Positions 44,803 to 56,240 of a stretch of 64,000 nt of DNA are shown here, in pieces. The translations under genes and the position numbers were made by a program. Location: positions 9,672,001 to 9,736,000 of the forward strand of contig OY754467.1 of NCBI GenBank assembly GCA_963575645.1, written 5' to 3'. Numbering within the stretch: position 1 is the first letter of the stretch; every line of letters starts with the position of its first letter. The notes under the pieces are model-generated. The model was not told the DNA's origin and ran no database searches. It saw nothing but the letters and a program-made list of their open reading frames with translations. The stretch comes from Xanthostigma xanthostigma. Its lineage: Eukaryota; Arthropoda; Insecta; Raphidioptera; Raphidiidae.

Positions 44803-45252
44803 ATAGTATATTACACCGCAAGGACCGAAAGTGTGATATCTTGCCCTGCGCGCCATGATGCCTGAGGCGAAGCCGAGAGCATCATGACGCGCAGGGCAAG
44901 GTTATCACACCTTCGGCCAGTGTGGTGTATACTATTTTTCTTCATACCTCGGTTGTAAGCACACTTATTAAATATATTAATTAATTACATAAAAATACAG
45001 ATAAATTCCAAGCAATAAGCTTTGAGGTTATAGTAAATACAAGAATGTCAGCTGTTCGCGACTATTAGCTAAAATGTAATAGGGCTGCTATGGAAACGAC
45101 ATCTAAACAACAGTTGATTGGTTTTTTTCGTGCTTTACTACCGCCCGAAAGTACGAACTTTCCGCATTTGGGCGTGTAATCCCACCAATGCGTAAATGTT
45201 AGACTTTCAGTTGGTGCCGAAAGTAGGCACTTTTGATCGAGGTATGAAGAAA
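44803..45252. mobile_element. TTCTTCATACCTCG element (family C), copy B with palindromic extension
   Basis: 44803-44935 is an inverted repeat (atagtatattacaccgc at the outside, cttgccctgcgcg inside). It runs into ttcttcatacctcg at 44938. The body with cgcgactattagctaaaatg follows, ending tcgaggtatgaagaa at 45252. Confidence 0.75.
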
Positions 45253-45465
45253 AAAGACTTTAAAGAAATACGATGACTTAAAACGTGACGATAAAGTTAA
45301 ACATCTTGAATGTTTTGTCTACTAAACCATAGATGGCAGCGCCAACCAAACATATTGTGTAGTTCATAGATAGTGCGGCAGTTATTATAATATATGCTTC
45401 TATAATCTCCTTGTTTCTTAGTTTCTTTACTTGTATCGTGTCACTTTTTCGTTTCGTCGATACTT
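45253..45465. other. No gene seen
   Basis: Nothing recognised. Confidence 0.5.
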
Positions 45466-45750
45466 TAATCTTAGTTTACCGAGATTAATGTTATGTCCAA
45501 ATTTCATGATGATCGGAGTTACCGTTCAAAAGTTTTTGTCGGACGGACAAATTTTGAGTTACATTTTGCAACATTTTTCATTGATGCTCCTCTCCTATTG
45601 GTCGTAGTGTGATATTATATAGCCTATAGCCTTCCTCGATAAATGGGCTATCCAACAAAAAAAAATTTCAAATCGAACCTGTAGTTCCTGAGATTAGCGC
45701 GTTCAACCAAACAAACAAACAAACTCTTCAGCTTTATATATTAGTATAGA
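45466..45750 (-). mobile_element. Helitron, 3'-truncated
   Basis: 5' end TC at 45749-45750 on the minus strand. Similarity ends in the phrase tttaccgagattaatgttatg without the terminal hairpin and CTAGT. Confidence 0.75.
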
Positions 45751-46406
45751 CTTTCTCGTATTGTCATCAATTTCTGAATTATGTTAAAAATTTCAAGTGT
45801 CTACGGCATCAGGAAATCAGTTTAAAATCAATTACAAAGTTCCACCCGACATACACGAAAAGCATGTTGATATAAGAACGTGGTATAATAAAAAAAAGGT
45901 ACAGTCGGCGCTCATGATTGCTGACTTTGTATTGTATTAGTTCTGTTATTTAATAATTTAAATCATTTAATTTATTCAAATCGTATAACAAAGAGAAATC
46001 CATTTCATATATCCTTTCTTTGTCTCGTCAAGTAACAGATTATCATCGTTTAGTTTTGGTTCCATTGTTCAATTTTTACATGCTTAGATACTCCACAATC
46101 ACAAATTTGTGTTCTGAAACGTTCTGCTTTCTATCAAAAGAGATTTAATTTTGCATATCGTTGAAACTTCGGTTTTGATTGTTTAATCCGTAACTGTTCG
46201 TGGCGGGAAATATTTTTTTTGACAAGGAGATTTTATCCAAAAAGTCACAAACTTTTATTTGAATAATTATACACTATTCCTCGTTGTAAATGTGATTGTA
46301 ATGCTATTTTCCATGTGTTTACTAGGTTGGTCAGGGTCTTTACTATATGGTTATTTTCGAATATTAATTATCTTATATATAGACTCAAATATTTCTATAT
46401 AAATAC
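45751..46406. other. No gene seen
   Basis: AT-rich, nothing recognised. Confidence 0.5.
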
Positions 46407-46760
46407 ACTAGCGCTCCCGCTCGGTTTCACCCGGGTGCAAAAGAACGTATGGGGGGACATGAGTACGCACATTCATCTTAGTTTGCCAAGATGAATGTTG
46501 TGTTCAAATTTCATGATTATCGGAATAACCGTTCAAAAGTTTTTGTCGGACGAACAAATTTTGAGTTACATTTTGCAACATTTTTCATTGATGCTTCGCT
46601 CCTATTGGTCGTAGCGTGATATTATATAGCTTGTAGCATTCGTCAATAAATGGGTTATGCAACAAAAAATTTTTTTTCAATTCGAACCAGTAGTTTCTGA
46701 GATTAGCGAGTTCAACCAAACAAACAAACAAACTCTTCAGCTTTATAATATTAGTATAGA
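46407..46760 (-). mobile_element. Non-autonomous Helitron, short form
   Basis: 354 bp from TC at 46760 to CTAGT at 46407, with the CACCCGGGTG hairpin. It lacks the tRNA-like insert. Confidence 0.85.
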
Positions 46761-47194
46761 TAAGAAATATAGCAAAATGTCAGATCAATTATAACTTATC
46801 TATGCCCAAAAAATTTCATTTAAATGACATACAATTTTTCATAGCTGATAAAATTGAAGAGTTTCTGATTTTTTAAGACAAATTTCCGGTAGGAAAAAAA
46901 TTAAAAGCAATGTTTCAAAAGTCACACGTTATTTAAATTCCTTTAATATCCTAATGTACTCCCGTGACCCACAGTATTGAAAAATAGCTGTAAACCTTTT
47001 ACCACGTTTTTTTTAACTCGCTTTCTTGTATGTCTGTCCGGGTGGAATCTTGTATAATTGATTTTAAACTAACTTCCTGATGAGATACAGACTTGAAATT
47101 TTTAACTTAACTCAGAATTAGACGACAATACAATAAAATACTAAAAAAAAAGAAAATAATAAATTTAAAAAAATGTATATACCTACCACGTTTT
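46761..47194. other. No gene seen
   Basis: Nothing recognised. Confidence 0.5.
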
Positions 47195-47385
47195 TAAAAC
47201 GAACTAAAAAGTATAAAATAATTTTTTAAGCCTTATGAGTAGGATTTGAAACGAAAAACGTGGGACGCATTATTCGTTTTATCTTATTCATTGATAGCTA
47301 CTCTCCACAGTTCTTATATAACAGTCGCATGCGTCCCACGTTTTTCGTTTCAAATCCTAATCATAAGATTAAAAAAAAAAAATAT
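47195..47385. repeat. Foldback element, GCGTGGGA hairpin
   Basis: Arms 47230-47270 and 47329-47370 (ttatgagtaggatttgaaac, then gaaaaacgtgggacgcat) are complementary. Preceded by gaactaaaaagtataaaataa, as in the foldback at 13849, so probably the same family. Confidence 0.75.
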
Positions 47386-48273
47386 CGTCATTTGTTCTGT
47401 AATAGCTCTTATGTGCATAATTGACAGATTTGACGTTTTTTAGATGAAAATATTCAAGAAATGGAGCTCTATACACTAGTAATAGCTCCAAATTAATTTT
47501 ACAGTAACCAACAAGGGGAAGTGAAAAGGAATGTGAAAAGTTGTATCAAATAATTCCTCCCATGTGCCAATAAATCCGAAATTAACGTTAAATATTTTTT
47601 AAAGAAAATATTTCGTCTTAATTAAACATGTATAGTAAAGATCTTACCATCCATTGCTGAAATAACCACTTTTTGGCCTTTCCAGCAAATTTTACATTTT
47701 GCACATTAGAGGTATTTACAGAACCAACGACGTTATATTTTTTAGTAGGTATATTAATTTTTTTTGTTTCATTTATTTTTCATTGACATTTTAAACATTA
47801 AAGATCAAAGTATGTACGCTATACGTATCTTGAAAAAAATGAAATACTTTTGATGTCGCCATTTTCAGTGCTTTTTTTTTAGTAATCCTTTATTTAGATA
47901 TAATGGTTTGATCTTATTTACATGCTGTCAATTCCACGGTTATACAAGGATAATTTATTCGCGTGATCTTTAAAAGGGACGCCGGGAGTCAGAAAAAACC
48001 TGTACAAGTTTTTAGTGTTATTCGTAAACAAATGCGTGTCGCCGATGCTCCACTGTCCATCATATTTCTTGTCTCCTCCTTTTTAGTGTCCTACTATACT
48101 CCTGCCCTTTTCATGTCAACAATATTTTATGAGTATATGGTCATTATTTATCACATGTCTCGTTCCTTGCATAATAAATCTCATCTGCCTGATTTAATTA
48201 GATTTCTACTTAATGATATTTGTTTGTAAAGTAATAGTACTCTATTTCTTACCGTAAAGGATGCGTCGTTATC
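47386..48273. other. No gene seen
   Basis: An 88-codon frame at 47963-48229 lacks a recognisable domain. Confidence 0.45.
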
Positions 48274-48910
48274 TTACCATTCCAACCCACAAGTGGGGAA
48301 TGGTACTAGTTTAGGTCAAAAATCACTTTTCAAAAATTTTACAATATATTTCCGTTTTGAGGTACCCCGAATCCAAGAAACATATTTTTGTTTGTCTGTT
48401 AGTCTGTGAACACGATACAGGTCAAACGGATGAGCGGATTGAAACCAAATTTTGGGAGGATGTTTGTTATGCAAATATGAAGAGTCCTATTGTTTTTGGG
48501 GTAAAACGGCGCATGCGCAGAAGAGATATGCTATAACGGTGTTTTTATATAATAATGGTGTACTTTTCATAAACGGCTTATTTTTCTATTTTTTCAAGAA
48601 AGTTTCGTTAAAATTTTTTTTCTAAACTTAATAGTTTCTAAAATATTTTTAAAATAACAAAAATCTGCCGCTCTTTTGTTTTATGGATCTGTCAGATATA
48701 AACTAGTACGGCATGCTTTGATTAATTTTTACATGACGTGGAACATATGTAGGCAACCATGGCAACGAATAGCAAATATCATATTGAATACTAGCCATTA
48801 CTCGCGTCACCTCACGTGATATCAGAAATTTTATTTTCCTTATTATAATCAAATGTCAACATTTTTGTAGTTGGAATGGTCCCGTCGCCCAATTGGCTGG
48901 AATTTTTTTC
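48274..48910 (+). mobile_element. 640-bp repeat family M, copy 4
   Basis: Complete: TACCATTCCAACCCACAAG at the left, gttggaatggtcccgtcg at the right. It gives the best definition of the family's short inverted ends. Confidence 0.8.
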
Positions 48911-50195
48911 CAAATTTACAATACGTATAGAAAACAAATATACTCTGGTTTCAATTGGTATACAGGCGCACTTCTGTATTTATTTAAGTTCAGGAGTTAT
49001 GGCCGTTTTGAAGTTTCCAATAAATTACAATAACACGTTTGGGCACTAAACGAAGAACAATACGCCATTATTGTTGGGTTTTATTAATATCAAACAAGAA
49101 TACTTACGAAGCAAGGTGTCAAGCAAAATATTAATTCCCAAACTAATTATGTTGCAAAATACGCTATTACAATTTTGTCTAAATTTTGTTTTTTTAGTTA
49201 GGTATTCGTAACATTTTCAGTTTTATTTTTTATTATGATGGTCCTGGGGGGGTAATTAATTACCCCCTTTACCCTCATATATTGTAAATGTCCAAAATAT
49301 AAAAAAAAGTTGAATGTAAGGTTCCAAAAATCAACTATTAAAATTTCAAATTTTCGTCTAGAAACTACTCTATTCATCGACTTACTTTAAAATTGTCTCG
49401 TGGTGTTTCTAATTGGTTGTAGAATTTCAATTAGTTGGTTGTGTTTGATGTTTTAAACGGGCGAGTAATTAGAAAGACTTTTTTATGCGACATCGGGCGT
49501 GCACCAATCTAGTTTGTAACGAATTGTACTGTTCGTATGTTTCCGTGTGTCATTCGGCAGTGGCACTTTCATTATAAGACAGCGCATCACGTGACTAGGG
49601 TTCCAAAATTTAAAGATCGCCGAAATTTGAAATTTTAATAAATCAATAAGTACTCTTTGTTCCCCGGCATTCTGAAGAGATGTCTTAAGCATTCAGATTC
49701 AAATGCGTTGGCAGACAAATTTAACCTCAAAAAATGTTGGCATCTGATCAAAGAGGGTAACTATAGTAGAACTTTGCGTCACTTCCGCGAAACACCAGTT
49801 CCGTGACATATTCACCGAGTCGATTAATCAAATTTGGTGACAGAAAGGAGGTTAGTAAAAAGTAAAAAGCTCGTTCACTGCAAAATTTTATCTCGGCTAT
49901 TTTGTAAGCGAACGACCTGTATCTACACTAGGTTTGTTTGTGCAGTTTGCATCGGTTTTTGTGCCCGTTTGTGTGATCGTTGAAACTTTAAAGACTTCAT
50001 TTTGTTCTTTCATCTATCAACCTGGTTCTTTGTGAATGCTTCTTTTTCTGCTGCGCTCCTAGTCTAAATTTGTAATTAAAAATGATGACTGTTTCTAGCC
50101 TAGCGCTTTAAAATAATGGTCTAAGATCCGGTATTAGAAATATATACCCTCATCTGTTGTGTGGTGATGACAAAGATATATTATGTTAGATAATA
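48911..50195. other. No gene seen; one short palindrome
   Basis: 49248-49267 is the perfect palindrome gggggtaattaattaccccc. A 69-codon frame at 49483 is unsupported. Otherwise unassigned. Confidence 0.45.
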
Positions 50196-50199
50196 TATA

Positions 50200-51065
50200 T
50201 GTTGCAGTCAAAACTCTTAACCAGTCAAAAGTACTATTGAGTAACAAAATCAGTCAAAAGTACTTTTGACCGTATGTTTTAGTCAATAATACTTTTGACT
50301 AAAATAACAGTTAAAAGTACTCTTGCCCAATGGAGCTGGTTAAAAGTACTTTTGACTAAGTGATTCCGTCAAAAGTGGTTTTGATTGGTTGTATCTTTCA
50401 AAACTCTTAAAAAGTTAAGGTGATCGATAAAAATAACGACAAACGCACATATAAACTTTCATATTACTCATTATTAGTGGGGAACGTGCTGATATTAGAA
50501 CAAAAATGAGTGACTACGAAAAGAAAGAACGCTTTTTGCAAATAATTTTAGCGATAGATGATATGAAAGATAGTCATTTCAATGTGATTACAAAAGAAAA
50601 ATTTGAAAAGTTTGAAAAATTATGTTTTGATTTTTTTAAAATTCAATTAAAGTTAAAAATTATTTAAGAAAAGTGATTAACGTAATTATAGGTACTGTCT
50701 TTTTATAACCTGTGAATTTTCTGATTACCTATTTTAATGACAATTTTTAAGTGTGTTTTCTTTGTATTGATTGTAAAGCCTTTTTCGTAATAAACGATTT
50801 CACATTTAATAAATATCGTTTTTATTCACATCTAACGAGTTAATAGTGCTTTTGACTGATGCTTTATTGCAGTTAAAACTACTTTTGACGAAGAGCGTAG
50901 GTCAAAAGTACTTTTAACCGCAAATTTGCAGTCAAAAGTACTAATAACCAATAATTTTCAGTCAAAACCACTTTTGACCAATACAACCTGTTCAGTCAAA
51001 AGTACTTTTGACTGATTTTGCTAGTCAATAGTACTTTTGACTGGTTAAGAGTTTTGACTGCAACA
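50200..51065 (+). mobile_element. Ginger-like non-autonomous transposon with palindrome arrays
   Basis: Starts TGTTGCAGTCAAAACTC and ends with the complement, GACTGCAACA. Both ends are flanked by TATA (50196-50199 and 51066-51069). TGTNR...YNACA ends and a 4-bp duplication are features described for Ginger transposons. Both subterminal regions (50208-50400 and 50855-51060) are packed with full or half copies of AGTCAAAAGTACTTTTGACT, about seven and eight respectively. The centre contains a 53-codon frame (50506-50667). 866 bp in all. Confidence 0.7.
50506..50667 (+). CDS. Small ORF in Ginger-like element, possible integrase N-terminal remnant
   Basis: ATG at 50506, stop TAA at 50667, 53 residues. 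It begins MSDYEKKERFLQIILAIDD and contains FNVITKEKFEKFEKLCF. It is rich in Lys, Phe and Glu, probably two helices joined by a turn. It is the only frame in the centre of the element, clear of the repeat arrays. The layout, an acidic start, a helix and then a T-K-E-K-F helix, is reminiscent of the first 60 residues of integrase-like proteins in insect genomes, which would fit Ginger. That link is a guess from memory. It could also be a random frame in AT-rich DNA. Confidence 0.35.
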   Translation: MSDYEKKERFLQIILAIDDMKDSHFNVITKEKFEKFEKLCFDFFKIQLKLKII

Positions 51066-51069
51066 TATA

Positions 51070-51800
51070 CATTGATAAATCGCACATGGGTTGCCTAGCT
51101 AAATCGCGTACTGATGCTCTTAAATTAAATAAATTCTAATTGACTTTTTTGCATCAACTTCTCCGATTTATTAATCATAAAAATCGAGCCTCAGATGAGA
51201 AAATGAGGAATTGGAATATACCGTTGATGCTATACATAAATATAGATCATCCACATAAACATACCTTGTAAATAGTTGTGTTCTGTGTAGTTTGAGGTTA
51301 TTTGTTTTGTTACATAACCTATAAATATTTCTAATACCGGATCTTGCACTATAAAGACTTCTTGAAAAAACAAAAATAAAAAAAAACGTCTTGTCAAGTG
51401 CGAGTGTAACTCGCACGCCAAAGATTAATATGTACAGCTTAACAAACGAATACACGCAAATAATATATTAAATTAAATAACGTGTCATTGAAACTTATAC
51501 AGTCATACAAATTAGTAATTATTTCGCCAACCGTATAAATAATATTGTTGGTAGGTAATAGGTTTTTTTTTTCTTTAAAACTATAAGGCTCTCCGCACGC
51601 GAGGCGTCTGTTTGGGCAATTTGAATTTTAAATCGATTCAGGATGCGTTCGTACGTCAGAGAATGGAGATTGAAATTTTGTAAATGTGTCTTGCACAGTA
51701 CCGTGTAGCGGCATCTGATAAAAGCTATTAGTTCAGAGGCAAACCTGGTAGAATATGCTCAAAGCCGCCGGGCCGCAAACGAAATATACATTTAGCAGAA
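51070..51800. other. No gene seen
   Basis: 51640-51700 has aaattttgtaaatgtgtcttg, also at about 59785-59810, a Helitron-like internal phrase. A 94-codon minus-strand frame at 51171-51455 has no domain. Confidence 0.45.
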
Positions 51801-51842
51801 TTAAATCCATCGCACCCTGGTGAAACTGGGACCGGCCGCTAG
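51801..51842 (+). mobile_element. Helitron 3' terminus, divergent
   Basis: cgcaccctggtgaaactggg can form a weak hairpin and is followed by accggccgCTAGT. The 5' end was not located, but shared internal phrases suggest it may begin in the 51600s. Confidence 0.45.
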
Positions 51843-52316
51843 TGTGTAGATAAAATAGAAAAGAACACTTTGAAACAGTTACATAAAATAGCCAGACATA
51901 ATTTAATCGCAATTAATTACAGCAGTCAGTTCAGTTAACAGCCGGTAGAGAGCAACGGTTGTTTTTAAAACATGGGGGTGCAGCGATTAAACAAAACCCG
52001 GGGACTGCGGAGGCACGATAATTAAATCGAAAACAGGTGATTAAACTCGAAAGTGGTACTCGTGTAGAATGAATGAGTGAATGAATTACATCGAGCTAAT
52101 GTAACTCAACCCAATAACATAACCTAACTTAACCGATATAATATAGAACAATATCAGCTATCAAATGTTTTACCTACTGATGAATATTTGTCTAATATGT
52201 GCAGGTGCACGCAATACAGTATGTGTGTGGAAATAATGCCAAGCGAAGAGAAATTGCTGTATAGATATATATACAGGTTGTACGATAGAAAATGACGTTT
52301 CTAAAGTTACGTACTA
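51843..52316. other. No gene seen
   Basis: Nothing recognised. Confidence 0.5.
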
Positions 52317-52400
52317 GTGATGTTACGAATATTGGAATTTGCGAATGTTCGCATATTTTTTGGCATTCGCATTCGCAAAAGTCATGCGAATATTAACAAA
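52317..52400 (+). mobile_element. Left end of a TAGTGATGT hAT-like element
   Basis: TAGTGATGTTACGAATATTGG with following gcgaatgttcgcat/cattcgcattcg resembles the left end at 32680. No right end is seen; the sequence runs into the 46-bp array. Confidence 0.5.
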
Positions 52401-52475
52401 ATTTCTTTTTAACGAAAAACTCTTTGAAACGTAGAAATTGCTAAGGTTTAACAATTATTATTATTTTATTCAACA

Positions 52476-53150
52476 TTAACGTAAGTTTGTAACATAAATG
52501 TTATTTAATTCAACATATTTATTAACGTAAGTTTTAACATGAATACCTATTATTTAACTTAACATATTTATTAACGTAAGTTTGTAACACGAATATTATT
52601 TGATTCAACATATTTATTAACGTAAGTTTGTAACATGAATATTATTTAATTCAACATATTTATTAACGTAAGTTTGTAACATGAATATTATTTAATTCAA
52701 CATATTTATTAACGTAAGTTTGTAACATGAATATTATTTAATTCAACATATTTATTAACGTAAGTTTGTGACATGAATATTATTTAATTCAACATATTTA
52801 TTAACGTAAGTTTGTAACATGAATATTATTTTATTCAACATGTTTATTAACGTAAGTTTGTAACATGAATATTATTTAATTCATCATATTATTTATTAAC
52901 GTAAGTTTGTAACATGAATATTATTTAATTCAACATATTTATTAACGTAAGTTTGTAACATGAATATTATTTAATTCAACATATTTATTAACATAAGTTT
53001 GTAACATGAATATTATTTAATTCAACATATTTATTAACGTAAGTTTGTAACATGAATATTATTTAATTCAACATATTTATTAACGTAAGTTTGTAACATG
53101 AATATTATATTTAATTCAACACATTTATTAATTTAAGTTTTTTAACATGA
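52476..53150. repeat. 46-bp minisatellite, about 15 units
   Basis: Unit core aacgtaagtttgtaacatga followed by atattatttaattcaacata and tttatt. The central units differ by zero to two bases, the outer ones more. This pattern suggests recent amplification from the middle by unequal exchange or slippage. Confidence 0.9.
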
Positions 53151-53555
53151 ACACTACTTCCTAGTTCATACGCTCCGCTGCCTGTTTCTTCACGTGACCA
53201 CCAGGGTACACCAGTGGCGGCGTGGCTTTTTAAGACGTGGTGTTACAAGGTTTGTTTAACTTACATTGTTACCTGTAAATTGTAATCTATTGAAACACTC
53301 TATGTAGCGTAACAATCACTCTCAATAGCGAAACAATACGTCATTATTTAGACTCCAACAATGGGATTCTTAGTTATGTGTTCATTTGTTTGTTGTAAAA
53401 AGATACAATTAAAATACCGGCATACTGAATAGTAAAAAACGACAAAGAAAGTTAATTATTATAATTTTGTTGAGTAAATTTTGTTCACTTAGTTTAGTCA
53501 AAATAAAATCTAATTATTCGTAAAATTATATTGTATTCTTTTACTCTATGTTTTA
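53151..53555. other. No gene; pogo-like fragment
   Basis: 53280-53345 (cactctcaatagcgaaacaa, tacgtcattattta) resembles the interior of the element at 10763. The rest is unassigned. Confidence 0.45.
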
Positions 53556-53832
53556 TCTGTGTTTTTATGTAATTTAAAAGTAATTAATTAATTAATGTAG
53601 TTAATAAGCGTGCTTACGACCGAGGTATGAAGAAAAATAGTATACACTACACTGGCCGAAAGTTTGATATCCTTGCAGTGGCCTCTTGATGCCCTCGGCT
53701 TCGCACGCTGTCAAGGGATCAAACTTTCGGCCAGTGTAATGTATACTATATCTTCATACCTCGGTCGTAAGTAAGCTTGTTAAATACACAAATTAATTAA
53801 TTACTTATAAATTATACATAAAAACACAGATA
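53556..53832. repeat. Large hairpin of family C ends
   Basis: Arms of about 130 bp from tctgtgtttttatgtaattt inward through cgaccgaggtatgaagaa, tagtatacactacactggcc to gatatccttg, with the complement ending ataaaaacacaga. The loop is about 36 bp (cctcttgatgccctcggctt within). It joins two family-C ends head to head. Confidence 0.85.
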
Positions 53833-54316
53833 AATTCCAAGCAAGCAGCTTTGAGTTTGTACGTAAAAACACGATTGACAGCTGTTCGCGACTATTAGCC
53901 ACAGAGATATTACCTATACTAGAGTACGCGAGTGGGCCGTTAAAGTGTCTGCATTTCAGACAGAAAAGTTCCTTATCTCTATAGTAATTAATGATACAAA
54001 ACAATGCTGATTTGAGTACACATTTATATAATGATACGGAATGTTTGCAGCGTTCTCTCTCTAAACGGCAGACACTTTCACTTATGGGCTAAGCATACCC
54101 GCTAGCGTACTCTAGTTACTTATATCTCTATGGCCTATGCTATTAGCTAAAATGTAATACGGTTGCTATGGAAGCAACATCTAAACAACAGTTGATAGGT
54201 ATTATTTTCTTTACTGCCGCCCGCATCAGTGCGTGTAATCCCACCAATGCGTAAATGTTAGACTTTCAGCCTTACAATTGATGCCGAAAGTATGTACTTT
54301 CGATCGAGGTATGAAG
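53751..54316. mobile_element. TTCTTCATACCTCG element (family C), copy C, with nested hAT
   Basis: From tcttcatacctcggtcg to cgatcgaggtatgaagaa. The core acagctgttcgcgactattagc is split by a 240-bp insertion at 53900-54139 and resumes ctattagctaaaatgtaata. Confidence 0.8.
53900..54139. mobile_element. Nested hAT-like MITE with 8-bp duplication
   Basis: Flanked by CTATTAGC on both sides (53892-53899 and 54140-54147). The uninterrupted core in copies A and B proves the insertion. Ends: CACAGAGATAT... and the complement of CATAGGCCATAGAGATAT..., sharing ctagagtacgc and aagtgtctgc over about 50 bp. Terminal CA...TG and the duplication length fit hAT. Confidence 0.8.
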
Positions 54317-54604
54317 AAAACCCTATTACTACTTTTCTGATTATTGATTTGTGTTTAGCAACGTTCAAGTGTACACCCGGTATATAATATATTGTGTATA
54401 ACATACGATATAAAACATGCAATCGTGCATTCAACTAAATTAAATGTATAAAACTGGCGAACCAGGCTAGGCTAGAGGCTCTCTCTGATGTGGTGTAGGT
54501 TGTGTACACTATTTCAGCTTGGACTTGGGGCTCTGGGCCACGCTTTTCTCTCTCTCACACTATAATATAGTGACTCGGGTATACATAGCGCGCGTTTACA
54601 CTAA
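54317..54604. other. No gene seen
   Basis: Nothing recognised. Confidence 0.5.
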
Positions 54605-54994
54605 AATAGTATATGACACCACGAGGGCAGAAAGTTTGAGATTCTTACACTGACGCGCAGTTCAAACCTTCTGCCCGTGTTTTTTTTTCATACTTTGGTC
54701 GACAGTACGCTTATTAATTACTTTAATCAATTACTTATTAATTACAATATATATTCCAAACAAGCAGCTTTGAGGTTATACGTAAAAACACGGAAGACAG
54801 CTGTTCGCGACTATTGGCTGGCGGCAGTCTCATGGAGCGGTGTACATGATAACTATTTTTCTTTATAGCCGGTCGAAAGTGCATACTTCCGGCATCAGTG
54901 CTTGTAATCCCAGCAACGCATACATTTTTAGACATTATGCCTTTTAAAATTGATGCCGAAAGTATGTACCTACTTTCGACCGAGGTATGAAGAA
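54605..54994. mobile_element. TTCTTCATACCTCG element (family C), copy D
   Basis: tagtatatgacaccacgagg precedes ttttcatactttggtcgac. The body keeps gacagctgttcgcgactatt and ends cgaccgaggtatgaagaa. Decayed and partly deleted. Confidence 0.7.
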
Positions 54995-55192
54995 AATTAA
55001 AATTAGTTATACAACACATAAAAAAATTCCTCAGATATTTTGAAAATTTAATTATGCATATAGAAAAATACATGCCGATTCCTGTGGTCTCATGCACACT
55101 TCTGTCGAGCGTCTACAATTTAAAATATCTATGTACATTCTACATATCTATTTTGTTTAAGAGATATGGGCGTTCAAATTCGCAAGTTGAAT

Positions 55193-55705
55193 ATACGACG
55201 AACATTTAGTTACTAGAATTTTGTTAGATGACAGCGCGTAACGCTTGCTGTGTGTGTGCGTTGCATTATAACATGGCTTTTCTTGATGGCGACATATATA
55301 ACGAAGATTTATTAATTACTAGAATAGTCATTTAAGTGGCGCTACTTGCAACTTAAAGTTGCATACGACGAACATTCAGTTACTAGAATATCGTTAGATG
55401 ACTGCGTGTAACGTTTGCAGTGTGTATGCTTTGCATTATAACACGGCTTTTCTTGATTGCGGCATCTAACGGAGATTTATTAGTTACTAGAATAGGCATT
55501 TAAGTGGCGCTACTTGCAACTTAAATTTGCATACGACGAACATTCAGTTACTGGAATATCGTTAGATGACTGAGTGTAACGCTTGCTGTGTGTATTCGTT
55601 GCATTATAACATGACTTTTCTTGATTGCGGCATCTAACGGAGATTTATCAGTTTCTAGAATAGTCATTTAAGCGGCGCTACTTGAAACTTAAAGTTCGTT
55701 TAAAT
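55193..55705 (+). repeat. Three tandem 170-bp units of repeat family R
   Basis: atacgacgaacat begins at 55193, 55363 and 55531. Each unit contains tcgttagatgactgcg, gcattataacacggcttttc and agtggcgctacttgcaactt. Single related units occur at 20400 and 58885. Confidence 0.85.
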
Positions 55706-56240
55706 TTATGGTTCACAGTCTGCCAGGCGTACTACGAGGGCTCGCCATTTTTTTTCCAAACGTTCCTTCCGCAGGTTCGATCCCAGTACAGGACAGGACG
55801 TTTGTGAGCGTAAAGTCGTGGTTCACGTTTCTTGTAAACGCGCCTTTACACACGTCATCTGTCTCTGTATATATATGGCAAAGATTCAGTATAGTCCGAG
55901 AGCTCGTAGCCACAAATTGTAAGTTTTGTAACGGCTGATATTTTGATATTTAGGGTGTAAATAAATATTCTAGTCAGCGTTTCAGACCGGTCGGAGCACC
56001 TGGACTTTTAAAGATATAAAGAAAAACTAGCAGCGAAAGAAATTTAGTTGTCAAAAAAATGAATCAAACATAGAAGAAAAGAATAATTTCGTAATTCACT
56101 AAGCGCTATGAAACTTTTTCGTATTTGTTATTCGGTAATTATCAATTTTTTTCGACATCTAGCATATTTTTAATTATTTCGATTTTGCACTTCAATCAAT
56201 GCCGTGCCCATAATAATCTGTCGCGTGCCATAATAGACAG
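55706..56240. other. No gene seen
   Basis: A 76-codon frame at 55708 has no domain. Confidence 0.45.

Noticed and set aside
52476-53150. Regular repeats considered as a CRISPR array
   Set aside because: Units are contiguous with no unique spacers and the DNA is eukaryotic; it is a minisatellite.
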